Source: Nocardioides jiangxiensis (lineage in GTDB: Bacteria > Actinomycetota > Actinomycetes > Propionibacteriales > Nocardioidaceae). From it: a DNA stretch of 64,000 nt. The notes below the pieces were generated by a model that was given only the letters and a program-made list of their open reading frames with translations, was not told the origin of the DNA and did not search any database. The DNA lies in NCBI RefSeq assembly GCF_030580915.1, contig NZ_JAUQTA010000001.1:1612001-1676000 (forward strand), given 5' to 3'. Shown here in pieces: positions 1 through 6,977 of this stretch (positions are counted from its first letter, which is position 1; every line of letters begins with the position of its first letter). A program made the translations under genes and the position numbers.

Positions 1-344
1 AAGAGCCGCGGGTCGTCGCCGGAGAGCACCGAGTTCTCCGCGTGCTCGATGCCGGACTGGGAGAAGTAGGAGAACCACCCGGTCTCGTGGGCGTACAGGG
101 CGCCCGCGGGGTAGCGGCGCTGCCACTTGTAGCGGTCGTCGGACTTCACCGAACGCGCGACGGGCTCGCCGTCGACGAGGATCGCGCCGCGCTCGCGGGC
201 GAAGGACGCCTCGATGACGCGGCGGTTGAGCGAGCTCTTGTCGAGCGAGTCGGCCCGGAAGTACTGCAGGTACGTCGCGTTGCCGAGCAGGACGAGGAAG
301 AGCAGGCCGCAGAAGAGCGACAGCGTGCGGATCGGCTTGTTCAT
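1..344 (-). CDS. pbpA: Penicillin-binding protein PbpA, N-terminal part (cut by window edge)
   Basis: This is the first 114 codons of a class B penicillin-binding protein, a transpeptidase that cross-links peptidoglycan with its SEDS partner RodA encoded just upstream. The reverse strand starts MNKPIRTLSLFCGLLFLVLL, a short cytoplasmic tail followed by one membrane anchor, then a periplasmic region containing RERGAILVDG, typical of the PBP dimerisation domain. The catalytic SxxK part lies outside the window. The ATG at 344-342 overlaps the stop of an 18-codon frame in ATGA. The gene order pbpA-rodA-pstP-fhaB-fhaA matches the conserved actinobacterial pknA/pknB cluster, which supports the call. 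Confidence 0.9.
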   Translation of the reverse strand, partial: MNKPIRTLSLFCGLLFLVLLGNATYLQYFRADSLDKSSLNRRVIEASFARERGAILVDGEPVARSVKSDDRYKWQRRYPAGALYAHETGWFSYFSQSGIEHAENSVLSGDDPRL

Positions 345-397
345 CGGAGCCCCCGCTTTCCGGAGAGCGCAGCGAGGCGGAGGGTGGCGTGGCTCAT
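341..397 (-). CDS. Possible 18-residue coupling mini-ORF between rodA and pbpA
   Basis: A short frame, MSHATLRLAALSGKRGLR, begins at the ATG that shares one base with the rodA stop (TGATG at 399-395) and ends in a TGA that overlaps the pbpA ATG (ATGA at 344-341). It exactly fills the gap between the two genes. It could carry terminating ribosomes from rodA to pbpA. It has basic residues and no recognised domain. It may equally be a chance frame; conservation in relatives would decide. Confidence 0.25.
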   Translation of the reverse strand: MSHATLRLAALSGKRGLR

Positions 398-1824
398 CAG
401 GGACGGACCGCCTTGACGATCTGGGTGGTCTCGACCTCGGCCGGCTCCTCGAAGGAGAGGTCCGGAACCGGACGCCGGGCCTGGTCGGAGATGCGGAGCA
501 CCAGCGCGATGATCACCCAGTTCGCGACGAGCGAGGAGCCGCCGTACGAGAGGAACGGGGTGGTCAGGCCGGTCAGGGGGATCAGGTCGGTGACGCCGCC
601 GACGACGACGAAAACCTGCAGGGCGAAGATGACCGCGAGGCCTGTGGCGACCAGCTTGCCGAAGCCGTCGCGGCAGACCAGCGCAGCGCGGAGGCCACGC
701 TCGACGATGAGGCCGTACATGAGCAGGACGGCCATGACGCCGGTCAGTCCGAGCTCCTCGCCGATGGCGCTCATGATGAAGTCCGACTCGGCGTAGGAGG
801 TCCGCCACGGCTGGCCGTCACCGAGGCCGCGGCCGAGGAGGCCGCCCCACGACATGCCGAACAGCGAGTTGCCGACCTGCTGGGAGCCGGTCTCCCAGGC
901 GCCGAACGGGTCGAGCCAGGTGACCACGCGGGCGTGGACGTGGCTCTCGACGAAGTAGGCGCCCACGGCACCTGCGACGAAGAGCAGTCCGCCCACGAAG
1001 AGCCAGCCGGGACGCTCGGTCGCGACGTACAGCATCGTGAGGAACAGGCCGAAGCAGAGCAGTGACGTGCCGAGGTCGCGCTGGAAGACCAGGATGCCCA
1101 TGCCGATCAGCCACATCGCGAGGATCGGACCGAGGTCGCGGCCCCGCGGCAGGTCGATGAAGAGGAACCGGCGCCCGGCCAGCGCGAGCGCGTCGCGGTG
1201 GACGACCAGGTAGCCGGCAACGGCGACGACCAGCAGCACCTTGGCGACCTCGCCGGGCTGGATGCTCATCGGCCCGATGTGCACCCAGATGCGGGACCCG
1301 TTCACCTCGCGTCCGATGAACGGGAACATCGGCAGCAGCAGGAGCACGATCGCCGCGAGTCCGCTCGTGTAGGTGTAGCGCTGCAGGACCCGGTGGTCGC
1401 GCAGCACGACGAGGGTGCCGATGAAGAGCGAGACGCCGATCGTCATCCAGACCAGCTGGTCGTTGGCGAAGACGTGCGGCGCCTTGCCGGTGCCCGCGGC
1501 CTGGTCGATCTGCGCGAGGTCGAGCCGGCGGATCACCGCGAGGCCGAGGCCGTTGAGCGCGGCCACCACGGGCAGCAGCACCGGGTCGGCGTACGGCGCG
1601 GCGATGCGGACCGCCACGTGGCACGCGACGATGAGGACCGCCAGCCAGCCGCCGTAGCCGACGATGTTCGTCGGCACGGCACCGTCGACACCGATGCCGA
1701 CGGCCGCGTAGCCGCCGATGCCGACGGCGAGCGCGAGGATGAGCAGGAAGAGCTCCGCGCCGCGGCGGCGGCGGTGCACGAAGCCTAGGAAACCCGGCTG
1801 GCCCGTGGGCGTGCGGCCCATCAT
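397..1824 (-). CDS. rodA: SEDS peptidoglycan glycosyltransferase RodA/FtsW
   Basis: RodA polymerises lipid II into glycan strands at the membrane, paired with PbpA. The 475-residue protein has about ten to twelve hydrophobic segments and the SEDS signature regions FQRDLGTSLL and the late GLTTPFLSYGGSSL. Length matches the mycobacterial protein (about 470). The start chosen is ATG at 1824-1822, which shares its A with the pstP stop (TGATG); a second ATG follows directly at 1821. The position downstream of pstP and upstream of pbpA indicates the elongation-type protein RodA rather than the divisome FtsW, although sequence alone would not separate them with certainty. Confidence 0.93.
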   Translation of the reverse strand: MMGRTPTGQPGFLGFVHRRRRGAELFLLILALAVGIGGYAAVGIGVDGAVPTNIVGYGGWLAVLIVACHVAVRIAAPYADPVLLPVVAALNGLGLAVIRRLDLAQIDQAAGTGKAPHVFANDQLVWMTIGVSLFIGTLVVLRDHRVLQRYTYTSGLAAIVLLLLPMFPFIGREVNGSRIWVHIGPMSIQPGEVAKVLLVVAVAGYLVVHRDALALAGRRFLFIDLPRGRDLGPILAMWLIGMGILVFQRDLGTSLLCFGLFLTMLYVATERPGWLFVGGLLFVAGAVGAYFVESHVHARVVTWLDPFGAWETGSQQVGNSLFGMSWGGLLGRGLGDGQPWRTSYAESDFIMSAIGEELGLTGVMAVLLMYGLIVERGLRAALVCRDGFGKLVATGLAVIFALQVFVVVGGVTDLIPLTGLTTPFLSYGGSSLVANWVIIALVLRISDQARRPVPDLSFEEPAEVETTQIVKAVRP

Positions 1825-3188
1825 CACTCGCCTCCCTGCTCGGCGGCGAGGTTCTGGATCACGTGGCGGGCGTCCTCGAGGGACCGGGCCTCTATGCCGT
1901 TCTCGACCGTGCCGCGGACGTAGTCGCTGAGGGTCGCGACGGCGAGGTCCGACTGCTCGTAGGCGGTGCCGAGCTCGACGCCGAGCAGCTCGCTGTCGAT
2001 GCCGCGGAAGATCGTGACGGCACCGTCGTGGACGCCGACGTAGTACTGCTGCTGGCTCCAGAACCACGCGCCCGCCGCTGCCATCCACAGGATGCCGAGG
2101 ACGACGGCGGTTGCGCTGAGCCGCTTCAGCCAGACGAACCGGCGGGGCGCGCGCGGTGCGTAGCGGAGCTCTTCGGCGTGGTCGATCGGGTCGGAGGCGA
2201 TCGCCCGGCCGGCCCCGTCGGGCAGCTGGTCGACGGCCGGGACGGGCTCGAGCTCACCGGTGTCGCCGGAGCGGTGCCCGCGGAAGCGGCTCGCGCTCGC
2301 CGCCGCCAGACCGGTACGCCGGCGGGGCAGGTCGGCAGCGGCACCGACCAGCAGCGGGGTCGGGTCCACGGGCGCACCCTGGTCGGCGGGCACGACGTCG
2401 GCGACGACACACGTCACGTTGTCGCTGCTGCCTGCCTCGAGGCTGGCCCGGACCAGCTCGACGGCAGCGAAGTCGGGGGTCGCCGTGCCGAGGATGTCGG
2501 CGATCCGGTCGTCGTCGAGGACGCCGCACGCGCCATCGCTGCAGAGCAGGAGACGGTCGCCGGCGCGGACCTCCTCGGAGAAGAGGTCGGGCTCCGCCTC
2601 GTGGACACCGTCGAGCGCCTGCAGGATCAGGTTGCGGTGCGGGTGGACCCGCGCCTCCTCCTCGGTGATCCGGCCCTCGTCGATGAGCGACTGGACGAAG
2701 GTGTGGTCCTTCGTCAGCCGGGTCAGGACGCCGTCGCGCAGCAGGTAGGCACGGGTGTCGCCGACGTGGCCGATGGCCACCCGGTGGCCGTCGAAGAGCG
2801 CGAGCGTGGCTGTCGTGCTGGTGCCGTTGAGGGCGGGGTCGTGCTCGACCAGCTCGCCGATGCGGTCATGGGCTCGGTGCAGGGCGCCGGCGACGAGGGA
2901 GACGGGATCGCCCGCGGGCTGCTCGTCGAGCCGGCGCAGCTGCTGGACCGCCGTGCTCGAGGCGATGTCGCCACGTGCGGCGCCACCGACGCCGTCGCAG
3001 ACGGCGAGCAGCCACGGACCGGCGTACCCGGAGTCCTGGTTGTCACGGCGGACCCGGCCGACGTCGGAGAGCGCCGCGAAGCGGAGCTCGAGCGGCGCGG
3101 CCTCCACGGCCTCCGTCTCGCCGGTGGTCTCGGGAGCGGCGACCTGCTCCTCGACCGGGACGTCCGGGGTCTCGGACACGGTCGTCAC
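1824..3188 (-). CDS. pstP: PP2C-type Ser/Thr protein phosphatase PstP
   Basis: PstP is the membrane-bound phosphatase that reverses Ser/Thr kinase (PknA/PknB) signalling on cell-wall and division proteins. The PP2C domain occupies roughly residues 30-265 and shows metal-binding motifs DNQD, VCDGVGG, GHVGDTRAYLLRDG, LLLCSDG and GSSDNVT. A single transmembrane helix around AVVLGILWMAAAGAWFW separates it from an extracytoplasmic tail of about 90 residues. Start is GTG at 3188, overlapping the fhaB stop in GTGA; a second in-frame GTG lies at 3179. The length (454) is somewhat below the roughly 500 of mycobacteria. Tail-to-head overlap with fhaB and rodA implies one operon and coupled translation. 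Confidence 0.93.
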   Translation of the reverse strand: MTTVSETPDVPVEEQVAAPETTGETEAVEAAPLELRFAALSDVGRVRRDNQDSGYAGPWLLAVCDGVGGAARGDIASSTAVQQLRRLDEQPAGDPVSLVAGALHRAHDRIGELVEHDPALNGTSTTATLALFDGHRVAIGHVGDTRAYLLRDGVLTRLTKDHTFVQSLIDEGRITEEEARVHPHRNLILQALDGVHEAEPDLFSEEVRAGDRLLLCSDGACGVLDDDRIADILGTATPDFAAVELVRASLEAGSSDNVTCVVADVVPADQGAPVDPTPLLVGAAADLPRRRTGLAAASASRFRGHRSGDTGELEPVPAVDQLPDGAGRAIASDPIDHAEELRYAPRAPRRFVWLKRLSATAVVLGILWMAAAGAWFWSQQQYYVGVHDGAVTIFRGIDSELLGVELGTAYEQSDLAVATLSDYVRGTVENGIEARSLEDARHVIQNLAAEQGGE

Positions 3189-3661
3189 TTCCTCAGCTCG
3201 AGGATGGTCTTGCCGATCCGGATCTTCGTGCCGACCGAGATGGCGGTGGGCTGGTTGATGCGTGCCGCGCCGACGTAGGTTCCGTTGGTCGAACCGAGGT
3301 CCTCGACGAACCACTGGTCGCCCGATGCGGCGATGCGGGCGTGGCGGGTCGAGACGTAGTCGTCGTCGAGGCGGATCGCGGCGTCGGGCCCGCGGCCGAT
3401 CAGGATCGGCGCCTGGTCGAGCTCCGCGCGGTCTCCGGCGTTGCCGCCCTCGACCACCGCGACGTGGGTGGGGGCGCCGCGCCGCTTGGGCGCCGGCTTG
3501 GCGGCGGGCTTCTTCGCCTTCGCGGCCTTCGGAGCTGCCTGACCGGTGGAGAGCCGCGCGCCGAACATGTCGGTGCGGATCACGGAGATCGCCGAGAGGA
3601 CGAAGATCCAGAGGACCGCCAGGTAGGCGATGCGGATCAGGAAGAGGGTCAGCTCAGACAT
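3185..3661 (-). CDS. fhaB: FHA domain protein FhaB (FipA-type)
   Basis: This 158-residue protein has one N-terminal membrane helix (SELTLFLIRIAYLAVLWIF), a linker rich in Ala, Lys and Pro, and a C-terminal forkhead-associated domain with the phosphothreonine-binding motifs IGRGPD, STRHARI and DLGSTNGTYV. FHA domains dock on phosphothreonines made by PknA/PknB, so this is a membrane-tethered reader in cell-wall and division control. Of two ATGs, the one at 3661 is preferred because AGGA lies five bases upstream; the ATG at 3667 has no ribosome site. It overlaps fhaA by eight bases and pstP by four. Confidence 0.92.
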   Translation of the reverse strand: MSELTLFLIRIAYLAVLWIFVLSAISVIRTDMFGARLSTGQAAPKAAKAKKPAAKPAPKRRGAPTHVAVVEGGNAGDRAELDQAPILIGRGPDAAIRLDDDYVSTRHARIAASGDQWFVEDLGSTNGTYVGAARINQPTAISVGTKIRIGKTILELRK

Positions 3662-4361
3662 GGCCATCCTGACGGTCAGTCACCCTGTGCACGGTCAGGG
3701 TGGTGTTGCCGAGCCGCACGACGGAGCCGTCGTAGAGCGTCGCGCTCTGTGCCGGCGTGCCGTCGATGAGGACGCCGTTGGTCGAGCCGAGGTCCTGGAC
3801 CGTCAAGCGGTCGCCTGCCAGGGCGAACCGCGCGTGCTGGCGGCTGATGCCCGGGTCGTTGATCTGGAGGTCGGTCTCGGTGCCGCGCCCGACGACGAGG
3901 CCGGGTGCGTTGACCGGGTTGCGGGCGCCGTTGACCTCGAGGAACCAGCGTGCGCGGGCCACCTGCGTGTCGGAGGCGTGGGTCGTGACCTTCGCCTGCG
4001 CTGCGCTGCGGACCCGGAAGCGGCCGGTCGTGAGGTCCTCGGCGACGTCGAAGTCGATGTGCACCGGGCCGGGGAAGACGTAGCTCTGGTGCTCCGCGTG
4101 CTCGCGCAGGCTCTCGGTGAGCTCCCCGGCGAGCGTGGTGTCGTACGGCGCGAGGCGCTCGAGGTCGGTGGGGCTGAGCTCGACGTGGAACGAGTTCGGC
4201 ACCAGGCGTCGGTCACGGCTGAGGACCTGCGCGTTGTTGTCCACCTCGCGCTGGAGCGCGGCGGAGATCTCCACCGGCTGCACGGCGCTGCGGAAGACGC
4301 GTGCGAACGCGCCGGCCACCATCTGCTCGAGGCGGTCCTCGAAGCGCTGCAGGCCGCTCAT
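3654..4361 (-). CDS. fhaA: FHA domain protein FhaA (DUF3662 + FHA)
   Basis: FhaA is a cytoplasmic phosphothreonine-binding protein of the envelope kinase network. The N-terminal part, starting MSGLQRFEDRLEQMVAGAFA, matches the DUF3662/FhaA-type N-domain; the C-terminal FHA domain shows VVGRGTETDLQI, SRQHARF and DLGSTNGVLIDG. At 235 residues it is far shorter than mycobacterial FhaA (over 500) because the long low-complexity linker is missing. The ATG at 4361 is preferred over GTG at 4367 because GAGGAGG ends five bases before it. It is the first gene of the five-gene minus-strand run, and tRNA-Leu lies divergently upstream. Confidence 0.92.
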   Translation of the reverse strand: MSGLQRFEDRLEQMVAGAFARVFRSAVQPVEISAALQREVDNNAQVLSRDRRLVPNSFHVELSPTDLERLAPYDTTLAGELTESLREHAEHQSYVFPGPVHIDFDVAEDLTTGRFRVRSAAQAKVTTHASDTQVARARWFLEVNGARNPVNAPGLVVGRGTETDLQINDPGISRQHARFALAGDRLTVQDLGSTNGVLIDGTPAQSATLYDGSVVRLGNTTLTVHRVTDRQDGHV

Positions 4362-4475
4362 CGGCACCTCCTCGTCGGTGTCGGTCCCATCGGTGATGCC
4401 GCGATCGTATCCACATCAGCCCCAGCAGCCCCCGTGGCGCACCGCCCCGGTTTGGGAGAAGGGTCGCGCCTGGGA

Positions 4476-4481
4476 TACCGT
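4476..4481 (+). promoter_or_regulatory. -10 hexamer for tRNA-Leu
   Basis: TACCGT, a TANNNT-type actinobacterial -10 element, ends 13 bases before the mature tRNA-Leu 5' end, a suitable place for a short tRNA leader. The -35 is not clear. Confidence 0.45.
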
Positions 4482-4494
4482 GCTCCTGCTTCAC

Positions 4495-4577
4495 GCGCGA
4501 GTGGCGGAACGGCAGACGCGCTGGCTTCAGGTGCCAGTGTCCGAAAGGGCGTGGGGGTTCAAATCCCCCCTCGCGCA
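4495..4577 (+). tRNA. tRNA-Leu (anticodon CAG)
   Basis: The acceptor arms GCGCGAG and CTCGCGC pair, with discriminator A. The anticodon stem CTGGC/GCCAG closes the loop TTCAGGT, giving anticodon CAG, which reads CUG, a dominant Leu codon at this GC content. The long variable arm and the T-arm GGGGGTTCAAATCCCCC are as expected for a class II tRNA. The 3' CCA is not encoded. The neighbourhood with fhaA is conserved in actinobacteria. Confidence 0.96.
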
Positions 4578-4586
4578 CGTGATGGA

Positions 4587-4618
4587 GAAGGGCCCCGGTC
4601 GAGAGACCGGGGCCCTTC
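4587..4618 (+). terminator. Intrinsic terminator after tRNA-Leu
   Basis: A perfect 14-bp stem (GAAGGGCCCCGGTC / GACCGGGGCCCTTC) with a GAGA tetraloop starts nine bases after the tRNA and is followed by a short T-rich tail. Confidence 0.85.
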
Positions 4619-4681
4619 TTCGTTCGTCGACGGCAGATTCACACCCGGCGCAGGCGGACCCCCGTCCTGCCGTGGTCCTCC

Positions 4682-4687
4682 TACACT
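4682..4687 (+). promoter_or_regulatory. -10 hexamer, leaderless promoter of the nitroreductase gene
   Basis: TACACT ends seven bases before the ATG at 4695, so transcription would start at or near the start codon. No Shine-Dalgarno sequence is present. Confidence 0.5.
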
Positions 4688-4694
4688 CGCCCGC

Positions 4695-5270
4695 ATGCCG
4701 AACGCCGACCTGACGCCGTACCTCCGTGACCGCTGGAGCCCGCGGGTCTTCGACCCGACGCACGAGCTGACGACCGCGCAGCTCGAGCTGATCCTCGAGG
4801 CCGCCCGCTGGGCGCCGAGCGCGGGCAACACCCAGCGCTGGGCCTTCCTCGCCGGTCTGCGCGGGGACCCGACGTTCACCGAGTTCCAGCGGTACCTCTC
4901 GCGGGGCAACGCCGGCTGGGTCGCCAACGTCAGTGCCGTCGTCGTCATCTGCTTCCAGACCGGCGCCGCGCCCGAGGACCAGGAGACCCCGTACCTCGAC
5001 CTCGCGGAGTACGACGCCGGCCAGACTGCCGCGCACATGACCGTCCAGGCTGCCTCGATGGGCCTGCACGCCCACCAGTTCGCGGGATTCGACCACCAGG
5101 GCGTGGCCGATGCGTTCGGCGTGCCGGACCACTGGCGCGTCGCCACCGGTATCGCGATCGGGCGGATCGGCGACCCGGCGACCAGCGACGTCCACGAGAA
5201 GGACCGCTCCGGCCGCAAGCCCCTCTCCGAGATCGCGTACGCCGGCAGCTGGGGCGCGCCGCTGGTCTGA
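4695..5270 (+). CDS. Nitroreductase family protein
   Basis: This 191-residue flavoprotein of the NAD(P)H:FMN nitroreductase fold would reduce nitro compounds, quinones or other electrophiles using FMN; the natural substrate is unknown. The N-terminal FMN-phosphate motif RWSPRVFD, the ARWAPSAGNTQRW motif, and the C-terminal GRIGDP match the family, as does the short single-domain length. It is cytoplasmic with no signal peptide. A -10 hexamer directly before the ATG suggests a leaderless, monocistronic transcript. It follows the tRNA-Leu terminator. Confidence 0.88.
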   Translation: MPNADLTPYLRDRWSPRVFDPTHELTTAQLELILEAARWAPSAGNTQRWAFLAGLRGDPTFTEFQRYLSRGNAGWVANVSAVVVICFQTGAAPEDQETPYLDLAEYDAGQTAAHMTVQAASMGLHAHQFAGFDHQGVADAFGVPDHWRVATGIAIGRIGDPATSDVHEKDRSGRKPLSEIAYAGSWGAPLV

Positions 5271-5304
5271 GGCGGCGCCGCGCGGACGTGTTTGGATGGC
5301 GCCC

Positions 5305-5988
5305 ATGACACCCCTGCCGACCGGACGCCGTGCCGCGAGCCGCCGCGCCGCCATCCTCATGGTGGTCGCCCTGCTGCTGCTCTTTACCGTGCCCGCGGTC
5401 TGGAGTGCCTGGAACGCCTGGCGGCTCGACGCGGTCGGGGTCTCCACCGTCGCGACGGTGACCGACACCGAGGCGGTGCCGAAGAAGGACCCCACGCAGT
5501 TCTTCGTCCGCTACTACCTGCCTGCCGATGCCGACCCGCGCCGGGGCGACTACATCGCCAAGGTCTCGGAGGCTGCCTGGCAGGCGGCACAGGAGAGCGA
5601 CACGATCGAGGCGACCTACCTCGAGGGAAAGCCGGGGGTGAACCGGGTCGAGGGCCAGGTGCGCAGCCACTTCGGGCTCGTGCTGACCGTCCTCGGTGAC
5701 CTGGCGCTGCTCGCGATGCTCGCCCTCGCCCTGAAGTTCCGGCCGGCACGCGACAAGCCGCTGGTCCTGCTCGCGACAGCCGACGTCGTGCGCGCCCGCC
5801 CCGGCTTCGCGGTGGAGAAGGACGGCGTGGAGCACGTCGTGCGTGGCGACGTCGTGAGGATCGGTGACGGCGAGATCGCCCTGCACGTCGGTGAGGGCCG
5901 CGAGGTCCGCGTCGTGCTGGGGGAGTACCGCAACCCGGTCGGCTACCAGCAGCCGGCCGAGGTGCGCGGCCGCCGCTTCGAACCCTGA
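5305..5988 (+). CDS. DUF3592-like membrane protein
   Basis: A 227-residue protein with two membrane helices, one near residues 13-33 (AAILMVVALLLLFTVPAVW) and one near 118-140, which enclose an extracytoplasmic loop of about 85 residues. The arrangement of the TATVTDTEAV-like strand after helix 1 and the short YYLPADADP stretch resembles DUF3592 proteins. The C-terminal 80 residues are predicted cytoplasmic and strand-rich. The function is unknown. ATG at 5305 is chosen because GGA lies eight bases upstream; an in-frame ATG at 5296 is an alternative. It ends 13 bases from the convergent neighbour. Confidence 0.7.
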   Translation: MTPLPTGRRAASRRAAILMVVALLLLFTVPAVWSAWNAWRLDAVGVSTVATVTDTEAVPKKDPTQFFVRYYLPADADPRRGDYIAKVSEAAWQAAQESDTIEATYLEGKPGVNRVEGQVRSHFGLVLTVLGDLALLAMLALALKFRPARDKPLVLLATADVVRARPGFAVEKDGVEHVVRGDVVRIGDGEIALHVGEGREVRVVLGEYRNPVGYQQPAEVRGRRFEP

Positions 5989-6001
5989 CGGCTCGCGGGG
6001 C

Positions 6002-6781
6002 TCACGCCCAGGTGATCCGCGCCTTCTCCCGCCACAGCGCCATGCCGTCGCCCGGGTCGCCGGCGCCCGGGGCCGCCGAGCGGTTCCAGAGCTGGAGGTA
6101 GAGCTCCACTGCCGAGCCGTCGACGGTCACGTCGGCGGCGTCGAGCGAGGCGTCGTCGCGAGCGAGGACGGTGGTCACCGCCGGCTCGTCGGTCACCTGC
6201 ACCAGCCACCCGCGGTCGCCCTCGTGCGGGCGGACCGCGAAGCTGAGGGGCGTCGGGGACCGGAGCCGCGACTTCGAGCGCGGCAGGAAGCCGCAGAGCA
6301 GCTCGTCGACGCCGTCGAGCGCGGTCTCCGGGCGGATCCACGTCTCGCCGGCCGCCGGAGCCACCCCGAGCGAGGCCGCCATCGCGTCGATCGCGTGGAT
6401 CGTCGTCTCGTGGCACTGGCGGCGGGCCCAGAAGGCGCGCGGAGCGGGTGCGTCCTTGAGGAAGACGGGTGCTGCCACGGTCTCGGGAGCACGGGTCAGC
6501 GCCGTCGCGAGCTCGATCGCGCCGTCGCGCAGCCACTCCAGCGGGTCGACGGCCGAGCGCCCCTCGCGCTCGAGCGCGTCGGTGTCCGTCGCCTGTCCGG
6601 TCAGCAGTCCCGCCGCCCAGCGATGGACCATCCCCTGGTGGGCGACCAGGTCGCGCACCCTCCAGTCGGGGCAGGTCGGTACGGCAGCGCGCAGGCCGGC
6701 CCGGTCGGCGTACCGCGTGAAGGCGAGGAGCGCCTCGCGCAGCGCGTCGAGGTGGGCGGCGACGTCGAGCGTTGTCGGCAT
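6002..6781 (-). CDS. Maleylpyruvate isomerase family mycothiol-dependent enzyme
   Basis: This 259-residue protein belongs to the actinobacterial DinB-fold/MDMPI family that uses mycothiol as cofactor or binds metal. The N-terminal helical bundle holds the conserved VPTCPDWRVRDLVAHQG motif with the metal-ligand His, and WARRQCHETTIHAIDA supplies further His residues. The C-terminal domain is the MDMPI C-domain. The precise reaction is unknown; family members act in isomerisation or detoxification. Mycothiol use fits an actinobacterium. It is transcribed divergently from the alkane hydroxylase operon, but no functional link is evident. Confidence 0.85.
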   Translation of the reverse strand: MPTTLDVAAHLDALREALLAFTRYADRAGLRAAVPTCPDWRVRDLVAHQGMVHRWAAGLLTGQATDTDALEREGRSAVDPLEWLRDGAIELATALTRAPETVAAPVFLKDAPAPRAFWARRQCHETTIHAIDAMAASLGVAPAAGETWIRPETALDGVDELLCGFLPRSKSRLRSPTPLSFAVRPHEGDRGWLVQVTDEPAVTTVLARDDASLDAADVTVDGSAVELYLQLWNRSAAPGAGDPGDGMALWREKARITWA

Positions 6782-6888
6782 GTCCCCAGCGTGTCAGCCC
6801 GGCCCGATCGCTGTCTCCCGGGTTTCGCGGCGATCCGGTAACAGTCCCGACGTGTCCGGCGTCACACGGTTACCGAGACGCCATGTCA

Positions 6889-6926
6889 TTGACACATTCG
6901 GTTTACAGATGCGACCTTGGTGTCAA
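6889..6926. promoter_or_regulatory. Spaced inverted repeat TTGACAC...GTGTCAA upstream of alkB
   Basis: Perfect seven-base arms TTGACAC (6889-6895) and GTGTCAA (6920-6926) are separated by 24 bases in the AT-rich promoter zone of the alkane hydroxylase operon. The left arm contains a TTGACA -35-like hexamer. It could be a regulator site or part of a promoter. Confidence 0.4.
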
Positions 6927-6928
6927 GC

Positions 6929-6955
6929 CTTTACAAGGGGTCGACCTTTGTAAAG
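6929..6955. promoter_or_regulatory. Candidate operator of the alkB operon
   Basis: Perfect eight-base arms CTTTACAA (6929-6936) and TTGTAAAG (6948-6955) are separated by 11 bases and lie 22 bases before the alkB start. The size and position suit a TetR-family dimer, and the TetR gene at 8679 is the last gene of the same operon. A strong GAGGAGG ribosome site follows at about 6964-6970. Confidence 0.5.
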
Positions 6956-6977
6956 AAAGACGCGAGGAGGCACGACC

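Noticed and set aside
214..1065. Long plus-strand open frames across the pbpA/rodA/pstP region (also 1863-3278, 3630-4690)
   Set aside because: They mirror well-supported minus-strand genes, are rich in Arg/Asp/Gly/Glu from antisense GC-rich codons, and contain no domain.
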